Shown: one piece after another, positions 1 through 6,221 of the stretch | Position numbering within the stretch: the stretch's first letter is position 1 | Layout: each line of letters begins with the position of its first letter | From: an uncultured Clostridia bacterium | Lineage (GTDB): Bacteria > Bacillota > Clostridia > Christensenellales > Borkfalkiaceae | Length of the DNA stretch: 11,523 nucleotides | Reading direction: 5' to 3' | NCBI GenBank assembly: GCA_934249215.1 | Contig: CAKQKN010000036.1 | Location: 1-11,523, forward strand | The notes under the pieces: model-generated | The model's input: the letters and a program-made list of their open reading frames with translations, nothing else | Told to the model about the DNA's origin: nothing | The model's database searches: none | Position numbers and translations under genes: made by a program

Positions 1-208
1 GAAACGCAGCCAATCTGTTCGGCCTTTGCGGGGGAATACTGTTCCACGCGCCCAAATAAGTATCGTTGACGCATTCTTCCGCCTCAAAACGGTCATACAA
101 AATATTGTAAGCGATGGTGTGACAGTAGCCTCCGTATTTTTCAGCCGTTGCAGATATTGCGCGTTCTTCTTTTGCCCAATACAAAGCAATAATTTCCTGA
201 TCGTTCAT
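1..208 (-). CDS. ECF-like sigma-70 family RNA polymerase sigma factor, N-terminal part
   Basis: Reading the minus strand from the ATG at 208-206 gives 69 open codons up to the window edge, starting MNDQEIIALYWAKEERAI. The stretch AEECVNDTYLGAWNSIPP (residues 43-60) is the conserved region 2 segment of a clostridial ECF-like sigma factor subfamily, which binds core polymerase and the -10 element. An upstream TAEKYGGYCHTIAYNIL helix fits region 2.1. Region 4 (-35 recognition) would lie outside the window. The start is supported by AAAGGAACG just before the ATG. A typical member is about 170-200 residues, so roughly two thirds is missing. Upstream lie a possible autoregulatory promoter (247-274) and the complete small transcription unit of element A. 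The target regulon cannot be seen. Family assignment is confident; the autoregulation is inference. Confidence 0.85.
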   Translation of the reverse strand, partial: MNDQEIIALYWAKEERAISATAEKYGGYCHTIAYNILYDRFEAEECVNDTYLGAWNSIPPQRPNRLAAF

Positions 209-246
209 AACGTTCCTTTTCGTTGTGCAACGTCCTTTCACTTATA

Positions 247-274
247 TAGACAACAAAAAAAGCGTTTCGTTGCG
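247..274 (-). promoter_or_regulatory. Possible ECF-type promoter of the sigma factor gene
   Basis: On the minus strand, CGCAACG (274-268) is followed after 17 nt (counted GCAAC to GTCTA) by TGTCTA (252-247), about 40 nt upstream of the sigma ATG. An AAC-containing -35 box with a CGTC/TGTC-type -10 box is the usual layout of ECF-recognised promoters, which are often autoregulated. There is no good sigma-A promoter in the same interval. The match is by eye only, and the AT-rich surroundings make chance matches possible. Confidence 0.4.
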
Positions 275-313
275 TGAAAAAATAAAATTTCTAAAAAATT
301 CCTTTTGATACAA

Positions 314-349
314 AAAAGCGCAAGGGAAAAGTTCTTTCTCTGCGCTTTT
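314..349 (-). terminator. Intrinsic terminator of element A
   Basis: The stem AAAAGCGCA (349-341) / TGCGCTTTT (322-314) is extended by a second helix (340-335 with 329-324, one G-U pair) and followed by T residues at 313-312 in RNA sense. The plus strand also ends in TTTT, so it may act in both directions. It separates element A from the sigma factor promoter. Confidence 0.8.
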
Positions 350-352
350 AAA

Positions 353-367
353 CTAAATGTAATTCAT
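353..367 (-). CDS. Mini-ORF MNYI in element A (possible leader peptide)
   Basis: ATG AAT TAC ATT TAG follows the strong Shine-Dalgarno sequence GGGAGGT (382-376). The stop codon lies only 3 nt before the first base of the terminator stem (349), so a ribosome terminating here would cover the left arm of the terminator. The ATG and surrounding bases are shared with element B, but the peptide sequence is not, so either the translation event or just the RNA sequence may matter. It could also be a structural segment of an RNA that is never translated, or the remnant of a longer small protein. Translation is not demonstrated. Confidence 0.3.
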   Translation of the reverse strand: MNYI

Positions 368-433
368 AGGCGGTTACCTCCCGTCGAGAGTTTATGTTTT
401 ATTAGTATCTATCCCAGTTCTGCCTCACTCTAA

Positions 434-469
434 AGTTGTTCTTTAGTTGTTCTTTTAAAGTTGTTTTTT
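434..469 (-). repeat. Three tandem A-rich 11-nt repeats in element A
   Basis: On the plus strand the unit AGTTGTTCTTT occurs at 434-444 and 445-455, with the variant AGTTGTTTTTT at 459-469. In RNA sense the units read AAAGAACAACT, or AAAAAACAACT for the variant. Element B has the comparable pair AAAACGAC at 6876-6883 and 6887-6894. They are part of the small RNA and too short and few for a CRISPR array. Confidence 0.6.
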
Positions 470-508
470 GCTAATTTGGTATTACTATGTAAATTCACTA
501 TCAACTAT

Positions 509-537
509 ATTATAGCACAAAGTTTTTTATTTTTCAA
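509..537 (-). promoter_or_regulatory. Strong sigma-A promoter of element A
   Basis: On the minus strand, TTGAAA (537-532), a 17-nt spacer and TATAAT (514-509) preceded by TGC give a consensus -35/-10 pair with an extended -10. This is the same architecture as the element B promoter at 6793-6821. Confidence 0.85.
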
Positions 538-663
538 GTTTTAGCATGCGGTTGTGTGAAATGTTGTAGGATTGTGCAACTTGTCTGTTAAATTATAGCC
601 ATAATTATTTTGTTTTCCAAGCCAAATAAGTCAAACATAACCATAATAGTGAAAATAAAAAAC
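538..663. other. AT-rich spacer with no recognisable feature
   Basis: This stretch between the element A promoter and the hairpin at 664-685 has no ORF with a ribosome binding site, no repeat and no clear second promoter. A TGCAAC at 576-581 resembles an ECF -35 box but has no matching -10 at 16-17 nt. Confidence 0.5.
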
Positions 664-685
664 ACTTACGAAGAAATTCGTAAGT
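664..685 (-). terminator. Perfect GAAA-loop hairpin, likely bidirectional terminator
   Basis: ACTTACGAA (664-672), loop GAAA (673-676) and TTCGTAAGT (677-685) form a perfect 9-bp stem. On the minus strand it is followed by GTTTTTTATTTT, on the plus strand by ATTTCTTTTT, so it can terminate in both directions. On the minus strand it would stop transcripts running out of the TSUP/TetR genes before they enter element A. Confidence 0.8.
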
Positions 686-920
686 ATTTCTTTTTCGTTT
701 GAAAGCGCAATTCTATAATTTAGTTTTAATAGTTCCCTATTGAAACTGCGATTTAGCCGGGAGTTTTCTGCGTGAATAGAATTTAGAAAAAGTAGGGCTA
801 TAGGTCGATTATTTGTAAGTTTTTATCAAATTTTTATGCTTTTACCGATTCGAAAAGTTTGCAAATCGGGCGTTTTCTACGGGGATTTGTCGGATGAGAA
901 AATGCAGACAGACGCTTGAT
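686..920. other. Non-coding interval with a weak inverted repeat
   Basis: No gene is visible. The only structure noticed is CCGATT (845-850) / AATCGG (864-869), a 6-bp stem with a 13-nt loop and a weak following T tract on the minus strand. It may be a decayed terminator for the TSUP gene. Confidence 0.4.
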
Positions 921-984
921 CGTCATCCTGAGCCTTGCTTATTTGTTCGGCTTCCGAAGGATCTGGGAGCGTATTCTACGCCCC
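921..984. repeat. Interspersed palindromic element of the TCATCCTGAGC...GAAGGATCT type
   Basis: TCATCCTGAGC (923-933) and GAAGGATCT (956-964) frame an imperfect inverted repeat with ATCC/GGAT and AGCC/GGCT pairs. Directly after it, GGG-A-GCGTA (965-973) and TACGC-CCC (977-984) form a second hairpin with a TTC loop and one bulged A, followed by ATTTTTT on the plus strand. From general knowledge, TCATCCTGAGC...GAAGGATCT sequences recur many times between genes in many bacterial genomes, often at 3' ends. Only one copy lies in this window, so the repeat status rests on recognition. It lies 26 nt from the TSUP stop codon. Confidence 0.5.
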
Positions 985-1010
985 GCATTTTTTGCTTGGC
1001 TTGCGAAATA

Positions 1011-1790
1011 TCATTTAAAAATATTAAAGCACATGATGACGAGCCCCAAAGCGACGAGTACGACGCCTGTCGCGCGGTTGAGCGTTTTCGGTTGAGCCTT
1101 GTTTGCGAAAAGCGCCGCGATCTGCGCCCACAAAAGGGTGAATACGACGCACAAAACCCAGGTGAGCGGATCGGGCAATCCGTCGATCGCGAAATGCGAA
1201 AGGGCACCTGTGAACGCGGTGAAAGTCATGATGAAAACGCTCGTGCCGACGGCGGTTTTGAGTTCATAGCCCATAACCGACGTGAGAATGAGAAGCATCA
1301 TCATTCCGCCTCCCGCGCCGATGAACCCGCAAATGAACCCGATGAGCGCGCCGAAAACGATCGACTGAATCACGCGCTTTTTTACCGATGATTGCTCCAT
1401 CGTTTCTTTTGTCGTCATAACCGGTTTGACGATGAACTTGATTCCGAGAAGAAAAGTCATAACGACCGAGAATCCGCCCATCGTTGTCGTGGGGACGAGG
1501 CTTGAAACGTAACTCCCGACGACGGTGAACAGAAGGACGAAGATCATCATGATCAAGCCGTTTTTAACGTCGAGATTTTTATTCTTATAATATGTAAAAG
1601 CAGATGCCGCGCTCGCGAGCACGTCGGACGACAGCGCGATTCCGACCGCGGTATACGGATCGATTCCGAGAAAGGTGATGAGCATCGGGCTGATAACCGC
1701 CGCTGCGCTCATTCCGGCAAAGCCCGTGCCGAGCCCCGCGCCCGCTCCCGCAAGAAACGTGATTAAAATAGTGAATAAAACGTTGTTCAT
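1011..1790 (-). CDS. TauE/SafE (TSUP, DUF81) family membrane permease
   Basis: The 259-residue protein is almost entirely hydrophobic, with about eight membrane segments, and shows the internal duplication of the TSUP family. The first half carries a glycine-rich helix GLGTGFAGMSAAAVISPML (19-37) followed by TAVGIALSS (48-56); the second half repeats this as GFIGAGGGMMMLLIL (155-169) and TAVGTSVFI (179-187). Family members move small anions such as sulfite, sulfoacetate or other organosulfur compounds across the cytoplasmic membrane; the substrate here cannot be told. Length is typical. The start at 1790 is set by AAGGAAG 6 nt upstream. It follows the tetR gene on the same strand, but a hairpin at 1831-1877 lies between them and no good promoter was found in the remaining 40 nt, so expression may depend on read-through. 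Confidence 0.88.
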   Translation of the reverse strand: MNNVLFTILITFLAGAGAGLGTGFAGMSAAAVISPMLITFLGIDPYTAVGIALSSDVLASAASAFTYYKNKNLDVKNGLIMMIFVLLFTVVGSYVSSLVPTTTMGGFSVVMTFLLGIKFIVKPVMTTKETMEQSSVKKRVIQSIVFGALIGFICGFIGAGGGMMMLLILTSVMGYELKTAVGTSVFIMTFTAFTGALSHFAIDGLPDPLTWVLCVVFTLLWAQIAALFANKAQPKTLNRATGVVLVALGLVIMCFNIFK

Positions 1791-1830
1791 AATACTTCCT
1801 TTTGCTAAGCACCTTTTTTCAAAGTACGAT

Positions 1831-1877
1831 TAAAAACCGCGCGATCCCGCGGCTTATTTTAAGTTTTCGCGGTTTTT
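1831..1877 (-). terminator. Terminator region after the TetR gene with two competing stems
   Basis: On the minus strand CCGCG (1852-1848) pairs with CGCGG (1842-1838 region) ahead of TTTTTA, a short GC-rich terminator. An alternative arm CGCGGTTTTT on the plus strand (1868-1877) can pair with AAAAACCGCG (1832-1841) to give a 10-bp stem. Read-through into the TSUP gene is possible because no independent promoter was seen. Confidence 0.6.
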
Positions 1878-1951
1878 TCGCGTTTTTCATCGTCTATTTA
1901 AAGTTTTATCGCGTGCCGCTTCGACTTTTCACGCACCTCTTTTCAAAAAAA

Positions 1952-2521
1952 TCAACCGCAAATCCGTTCTTTGAAATTTCTTACCCAATATTTTATATAC
2001 TCATAGAGTTTTTCGGGCGTTTCGTCGGTGAGCCCTCTGCAATATTTGACGTATTCGCAGATCAGCCCTTCGATGAAAACGGTGATTTCGAGTTCGATAA
2101 ATTCTTTGTTGACCACTCTTTTGTCCTTGTTGCAGATTTCAAGGAACTTATAGCTCGATATCTGCGCAAGTTTTTTCGCCGCGAACAAAAAATCGTTCGA
2201 GCGGCACAGTAATTTATAGTTTTCGTCGTTTTCCCGCAAATAGTCGAAAAACGAATCGATAAAACTATCGGCGTTCTGAAGTTCGATGAGTTTAGCGTCG
2301 TCGAAAAATTTGTCGATCAGTTCGTTTTCATAGTCCTCCGCAACGCAGTAAATATCGTCGTAGTGCGAATAGAACGTGCCGCGGTTTATGTTCGCGCGTT
2401 TGACGAGTTCGGTAACGGCAATTTTGCCGATCTCCTGCTTTTCCGCGAGCATTTCCGCAAATACGGACTTGATGAGAGCGCGTGTTTTTGCCGACGAATT
2501 GTTAAGATTTCTTGCCTTCAT
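1952..2521 (-). CDS. TetR/AcrR-family transcriptional repressor
   Basis: The 189-residue protein has the N-terminal TetR DNA-binding layout: helix 1 with TRALIKSVFAEMLAEK (13-28), then the helix-turn-helix IAVTELVKRANINRGTFYSHY (34-54), where TELVKRA is helix 2 and NRGTFYSHY the recognition helix with the family's conserved aromatic/His-Tyr ending. The C-terminal 130 residues are alpha-helical and would bind the inducing ligand and form the dimer; no ligand can be assigned. Length is typical. The gene is transcribed away from the ABC operon across a 178-nt region with two inverted repeats, the classic arrangement for a repressor of a divergent exporter and of itself. The start at 2521 has a GAGG about 14 nt upstream and an AGAAG closer in, so the ribosome binding site is weaker than for the ABC genes. 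Confidence 0.9.
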   Translation of the reverse strand: MKARNLNNSSAKTRALIKSVFAEMLAEKQEIGKIAVTELVKRANINRGTFYSHYDDIYCVAEDYENELIDKFFDDAKLIELQNADSFIDSFFDYLRENDENYKLLCRSNDFLFAAKKLAQISSYKFLEICNKDKRVVNKEFIELEITVFIEGLICEYVKYCRGLTDETPEKLYEYIKYWVRNFKERICG

Positions 2522-2555
2522 CTTCTTTTTCAGCCTCTTTTATACAATTTTATAA

Positions 2556-2579
2556 ACAGTGTTGATATTTGAACACTGT
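2556..2579. promoter_or_regulatory. Operator candidate O1 for the TetR repressor
   Basis: Perfect 8-bp arms ACAGTGTT (2556-2563) and AACACTGT (2572-2579) flank an 8-nt centre. It lies just upstream of a TATAAA (2554-2549) on the minus strand, covering the -35 area of the likely tetR promoter. The half site ACAGTGTTGA recurs in O2. Confidence 0.7.
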
Positions 2580-2616
2580 CGCGAAAAATGTGCTTCCCTT
2601 TTCAATTTTTTTTGAT

Positions 2617-2622
2617 TATACT
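2617..2622 (+). promoter_or_regulatory. Possible -10 box of the ABC operon promoter
   Basis: TATACT, with a weak -35 TTCCCT at 2594-2599 (17-nt spacer), is the best candidate in the divergent region. It would start transcription near 2629, placing O2 just downstream of the start. The -35 is poor, so this is tentative. Confidence 0.35.
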
Positions 2623-2639
2623 TCATCTCGTAAAAAATG

Positions 2640-2652
2640 TCAACAGTGTTGA
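2640..2652. promoter_or_regulatory. Operator candidate O2 for the TetR repressor
   Basis: TCAACAGTGTTGA is a perfect palindrome around one central G. It shares ACAGTGTTGA with O1 and lies between the likely promoter and the first ABC gene, where a bound repressor could block transcription. Confidence 0.6.
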
Positions 2653-2657
2653 AATAG

Positions 2658-2678
2658 TGCGGCGAACATTTCGCCGCA
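2658..2678 (+). promoter_or_regulatory. Perfect 8-bp hairpin in the ABC operon 5' leader
   Basis: TGCGGCGA (2658-2665), loop ACATT, TCGCCGCA (2671-2678). It lies 10 nt ahead of the GGGAGGT ribosome binding site (2689-2695) and has no following T tract, so it is not a terminator. It may stabilise the mRNA or affect ribosome access. Confidence 0.55.
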
Positions 2679-2699
2679 AATCCTTTACGGGAGGTAGCA

Positions 2700-3632
2700 A
2701 TGAATATAATTAACGTTGAGCATCTGACTAAAGATTACGGATTCGGACGTGGCGTATTCGACGTGAGCATTCACGTGGCGCAGGGTGAAGTATTCGGATT
2801 CCTCGGACCTAACGGCGCGGGAAAATCAACGACGATTCGTCACCTGATGGGCTTTTCCGAACCGGACGACGGCAAAGTCGAAATTTTCGGCGAGCCCACG
2901 TTCGAAAAGTATTATAAAGTGTTGAAAAAAGTCGGTTACGTTCCGGGCGAGATTGCGTTGCCCGCGGGGCTTACGGGAAAGGAATTTCTTAAGATGATGC
3001 AGGATCTGACGGGAATTCACAACGAAGAGCGGCTCAAAATGCTTCTCGAACTTTTCGAACTCGACGAAGCGTCGCTGCTCGGAGACGTGAAGCGGATGAG
3101 CCTCGGCGTGAAGAGAAAACTCGCGGTCGTTTCGGCGTTTATGTCCGACCCAGAAGTTCTCATTCTCGACGAACCGACGAGCGGACTCGATCCCGTTATG
3201 CAGGAGCGGTTCATCGACTTTATACACAAGGAAAAAGAGCGCGGCAAAACGATACTTCTTTCCAGCCACATTTTCTCCGAGATCGACAACACTTGCGATC
3301 GGATCGCCATCATCAAGGACGGAAAGATCGTTTCCGAATTCGTCGCGAACGACCTGAAGCACGCTTCGAAAAAATATTACACGGTGGAATTTATGACGGA
3401 AGCGGAAAAGAAGAAATTCCTCGGAAGCGTCGTCGGGATCGACTCGCTTGCTATTCTTAACGACGGTGAAAATAAGATTTATATCTCTTTCGACGACAAA
3501 GATCTGAACGACGTGATAAGCCGTCTTTCGAGTGTCGGCGTCGTGAGCTTCAGCAACAGGAAAGAAAGCCTCGAGGACTATTTCATGAAGTTCTATAAAG
3601 AAGATAAGGACTTCAAAGGAGCGATCGAATGA
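2700..3632 (+). CDS. ABC exporter ATP-binding protein, first of two
   Basis: A 310-residue ATPase that would power export through the membrane protein encoded at 4530-6167. Walker A GPNGAGKST is at 36-44, the signature MSLGVKRK (133-140) stands in for LSGGQ, Walker B is VLILDEP (153-159), the D-loop SGLD (161-164) and the switch histidine H190. In the Q-loop position the protein has YVPGE (80-84), with glycine where glutamine is usual. About 90 residues after the ATPase core form a C-terminal accessory domain. The start is fixed by GGGAGGT 5 nt upstream of the ATG. The end overlaps the second ATPase gene by ATGA, implying translational coupling. It is about 310 residues like its neighbour and clearly paralogous (same KDYG-GVFD start and VPGEI), so the two probably form a heterodimer. 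The substrate is unknown; a TetR-controlled drug, peptide or lipid exporter is the natural inference. Confidence 0.93.
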   Translation: MNIINVEHLTKDYGFGRGVFDVSIHVAQGEVFGFLGPNGAGKSTTIRHLMGFSEPDDGKVEIFGEPTFEKYYKVLKKVGYVPGEIALPAGLTGKEFLKMMQDLTGIHNEERLKMLLELFELDEASLLGDVKRMSLGVKRKLAVVSAFMSDPEVLILDEPTSGLDPVMQERFIDFIHKEKERGKTILLSSHIFSEIDNTCDRIAIIKDGKIVSEFVANDLKHASKKYYTVEFMTEAEKKKFLGSVVGIDSLAILNDGENKIYISFDDKDLNDVISRLSSVGVVSFSNRKESLEDYFMKFYKEDKDFKGAIE

Positions 3633-4540
3633 GCGTTATCGAAGTAAAAAATCTGACGAAGGACTACGGATACGGCAAAGGCGTGTTCGATATATGCCTC
3701 GACATAAACGAGGGCGAAATGGTGGGGTTCGTCGGAACGAACGGAAGCGGCAAGACTACCACCATAAGAAGCATTCTCGGGTTCATCAGACCGACGAAAG
3801 GCGAAGCGACGGTCAAGGGGCTCAATTCGTGGGCGCATGCGAGCGAGATAATAAAAGACATCGGCTACGTTCCCGGCGAAATCGCTTTTCCCGATCTCAA
3901 AACGGGCGTCGACTTTCTCAACTCGCAAAAAGAGTTCCTTGGAATGAGTGACATGAGTTACGCTAACGAACTTATAGAGCGACTTCAGCTCGATCCGCGC
4001 GCAAATCTCAAGCGAATGAGCAAAGGTATGAAACAAAAAACCGCGCTCGTCGCCGCGCTTATGAACGACGCGCCGATAATCATTCTCGACGAGCCGACGA
4101 CCGGGCTCGATCCGCTCATGCGAGTGACCTTTCTCGACATAATCAAGGAAGAACACAAAAAGGGCAAAACCATTTTCATGAGCAGCCACAACTTCGAAGA
4201 ACTCGAAGGCACTTGCGACAAAGTCGCGCTCATAAGCGACGGACACATAATCGACGTATGCGATATGGACAGGATCAACAATCCCGCCGAAAAAGAGTTT
4301 AAGATCGAGTTCAGAAACGAAGCCGACTACAAAAACTTTTTAAGCGCGGGCTACACGATCATAAGAACGCAGGATATATACAATCAAGCGACGATCAGAA
4401 TAAGCTCGGGCGAGACGGGAAAACTTCTGAAAACCCTTAACGGTTACGATCTTAAATTCATATCGGAAATTCCTTACACTCTGGAAAGACATTTCAAGGA
4501 AGTATTGAAAACGAAACGGGAGGATAAAAATGTTCAGTAA
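3629..4540 (+). CDS. ABC exporter ATP-binding protein, second of two
   Basis: A 303-residue paralogue of the preceding ATPase. It has Walker A GTNGSGKTT (36-44), the signature MSKGMKQK (130-137), Walker B IIILDEP (150-156), the D-loop TGLD (158-161) and the switch histidine H187. All catalytic positions, including the Walker B glutamate, are intact, so both sites of a heterodimer could hydrolyse ATP. The Q-loop position again reads YVPGE (80-84). A C-terminal domain of about 90 residues follows the ATPase core. The start codon shares the ATGA junction with the upstream gene, and the stop (4538-4540) lies 11 nt inside the permease gene, so the three are co-translated. Such paired ATPase genes with one permease gene are known for ABC-2-type exporters. 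Family is certain at the ATPase level, substrate unknown. Confidence 0.93.
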   Translation: MSVIEVKNLTKDYGYGKGVFDICLDINEGEMVGFVGTNGSGKTTTIRSILGFIRPTKGEATVKGLNSWAHASEIIKDIGYVPGEIAFPDLKTGVDFLNSQKEFLGMSDMSYANELIERLQLDPRANLKRMSKGMKQKTALVAALMNDAPIIILDEPTTGLDPLMRVTFLDIIKEEHKKGKTIFMSSHNFEELEGTCDKVALISDGHIIDVCDMDRINNPAEKEFKIEFRNEADYKNFLSAGYTIIRTQDIYNQATIRISSGETGKLLKTLNGYDLKFISEIPYTLERHFKEVLKTKREDKNVQ

Positions 4541-6167
4541 AGCGTTATTCAAACAATCCTGCAAGGCGAACGGCGTCATGTGGGGCATAATCACTTTCGC
4601 GGTCTGCTTCATGCTCGCCTGTGTAATGCTCATCAGCGGAAGCGGCAGTATCGGCGAAACCAAAAACGCGATAGAAGATACCATAATCAAAAACGAAATC
4701 GACTCTGCGATCGGCGAACGCGCCATAAATTACTATTCGATTTCCGACGAAGCGCTCACCACGTTCGACAAAGCGTTTGCCGAGTCGTTCAACAAAGTCG
4801 ATTATTTGTTAAGCGTCAGTAAACTTGTCGCTGCGGGAAAAACGCAGGAGGAAGCGCAGAGGCTTGCCGCGCTCGGAGATTACGAAACCGCGCATAAAAA
4901 GTCGCAGCAAACCCTGCTCGAACAGGCGGCTGCGCTCGGATACGACGAAAACAGCGATGAAGCGAAAGAAATTCTCGGCGTTTCGGTGTTTGCGCTCAAC
5001 CCGCAGCTGATAACGCTTGAGGACGGCAACGAAGATATGTACAACGCATATCTTTCGCACACGGACGACCTTCTCGAGGGCTACGATCTGGCTTCGCTCA
5101 TCGAAAACTCTTCGGACAAAGAATATCTGACGTCCGTCGAAAGAAGAGATTACGTCTCCACCCGTGCCGAAAAGGCGGGTTCGTGCTTCCTCGCAATAAA
5201 TATCACGTCGGACAAAGCGGTCGACGAAATGGTAAAAAACCTGATCTCTTACGGCGTGACGAAAGAAAAATACCTCGGCTTCGGCTATAACTACGACAAC
5301 GTCAGAAAACTTGCGCGTAACACCGTCATCACTTACGGAAACCGCCTCGAATACGAACTTTCCGAACTCGAGAAGAAGTTCGAAGCGGGCGAGTTCGATT
5401 CCGAAGAAGAATATAAGGCGGCGGTGGAAAAAACGAACGCCGAACTTATCGCCGACATTTCGGGCAGCCTTCTCGATTCGCTTCCGGACGAAGTGAGCGA
5501 CGCGCTCGAAGATATCGGACAGACCGATCTGTACACGCTCATCGTCGGCTCGATATTCTATAAACTCGCCGGGCTTCTGCTCCCGATAATATATATGATA
5601 ATGGCTTCGAACAACCTCATCGCGGGGCAGGTGGACAGCGGCTCGATGGCATACGTTCTTTCGACTTCGACGAAGAGAATCACCGTGGCGTTCACACAGG
5701 CGGTATATCTCGTCGGCTCGCTCCTTGCGATGTTCCTGTTGACGACGGCTACCGGTTGCGTCTGTCTTGCGATCGTCGGCACGGAAGTCGGACTTACTTA
5801 CGGCAAACTGCTTCTTCTGAACCTCGGCGCGTTCCTCGTGCTGTTCGCAATGTCCGGGCTTAACTTCTTCACTTCGTGCTATTTCGACAGAAGCAAACGC
5901 TCCATGGCGATCGGCGGCGGACTCAGCATATTCGCACTCGTTGCGGCGATGCTCGGCTTGTTCGGCAGCCCCGTAATCCCCAAAGTCGTCCGTCTTGACT
6001 CGCTCAACTTCTTCAACTACACGACGATAATCACCATGTTCGACGTTGTCTCGATAATGGACGGAACGGCTGCGTTCATATGGAAATTCGCGGTGCTTGC
6101 CGTTCTCGGCGTTGTCGGAATCGTTGCCGGCTCGCTCAAATTCACGAAGAAAGACTTGCCGTTATAA
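4530..6167 (+). CDS. ABC-2-type exporter permease with large extracytoplasmic insertion
   Basis: A 545-residue membrane protein with one N-terminal membrane helix (about 16-37), a hydrophilic segment of about 300 residues (40-335), and five further helices (about 336-359, 386-411, 427-448, 459-480, 516-537). The six-helix total and the GSMAYVLSTSTKR stretch (371-383) after the second helix fit ABC-2-type permeases, where this loop contacts the ATPases. The large segment would lie outside the membrane; residues 273-312 are rich in Glu, Lys and Leu and may form a coiled coil. The start at 4530 has GGGAGGAT just upstream and overlaps the second ATPase gene by 11 nt. It would pair with the two ATPases, probably as a permease dimer. 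The role of the insertion, perhaps substrate capture at the cell surface, is unknown. Confidence 0.87.
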   Translation: MFSKALFKQSCKANGVMWGIITFAVCFMLACVMLISGSGSIGETKNAIEDTIIKNEIDSAIGERAINYYSISDEALTTFDKAFAESFNKVDYLLSVSKLVAAGKTQEEAQRLAALGDYETAHKKSQQTLLEQAAALGYDENSDEAKEILGVSVFALNPQLITLEDGNEDMYNAYLSHTDDLLEGYDLASLIENSSDKEYLTSVERRDYVSTRAEKAGSCFLAINITSDKAVDEMVKNLISYGVTKEKYLGFGYNYDNVRKLARNTVITYGNRLEYELSELEKKFEAGEFDSEEEYKAAVEKTNAELIADISGSLLDSLPDEVSDALEDIGQTDLYTLIVGSIFYKLAGLLLPIIYMIMASNNLIAGQVDSGSMAYVLSTSTKRITVAFTQAVYLVGSLLAMFLLTTATGCVCLAIVGTEVGLTYGKLLLLNLGAFLVLFAMSGLNFFTSCYFDRSKRSMAIGGGLSIFALVAAMLGLFGSPVIPKVVRLDSLNFFNYTTIITMFDVVSIMDGTAAFIWKFAVLAVLGVVGIVAGSLKFTKKDLPL

Positions 6168-6221
6168 TCTGTTTCAATTTTAAAAATTTAGGGCTTTAAA
6201 CATCCCGAAGGAGAATAAATT

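Larger units (their letters stand above)
314..505 (-). ncRNA. Element A: small structured RNA or attenuator leader upstream of the sigma gene
   Basis: This is a discrete transcription unit: strong promoter at 537-509, expected start near 505-501, intrinsic terminator at 349-314. In RNA sense it contains three A-rich tandem copies of AAAGAACAACT or a close variant (469-434), then CTAAT, then GACGGGAGGT-AA-CCGCCTATGAA (384-362), then the terminator. A long-range helix is possible: GTTGA (505-501) with TCGAC (387-383), a 1x1 mismatch, then AGT (499-497) with ACT (391-389). An alternative stem AGAGT (431-427) with ACTCT (391-387) uses the same 3' strand, so the two folds exclude each other. Length, repeats, 3' module and terminator match element B at 6828-7018. 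It could be a raiA-class or other catalogued RNA, or a cis-acting leader for the sigma gene. The transcription unit is well supported; its family is unproven. Confidence 0.6.

Noticed and set aside
26..277. 83-codon plus-strand frame
   Set aside because: It is antisense to the sigma factor, whose conserved region 2 motif and RBS on the minus strand are clear.
353..431. Type I toxin gene with antisense RNA
   Set aside because: The ORF has only four codons with no membrane segment, and no convincing antisense promoter was seen over it. A truncated remnant cannot be excluded.
434..469. CRISPR-like repeats
   Set aside because: There are three short imperfect units of 11 nt with 0-3 nt between them and no spacers, and they lie inside the small RNA.
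894..1391. 165-codon plus-strand frame
   Set aside because: It starts in non-coding sequence and runs antisense to the TSUP permease, with no RBS and an Arg/Glu-rich composition typical of shadow frames.
1802..2212. 136-codon plus-strand frame
   Set aside because: It overlaps the TetR gene and its terminator in antisense and is rich in Phe/Ile/Leu from AT-rich DNA, with no RBS.
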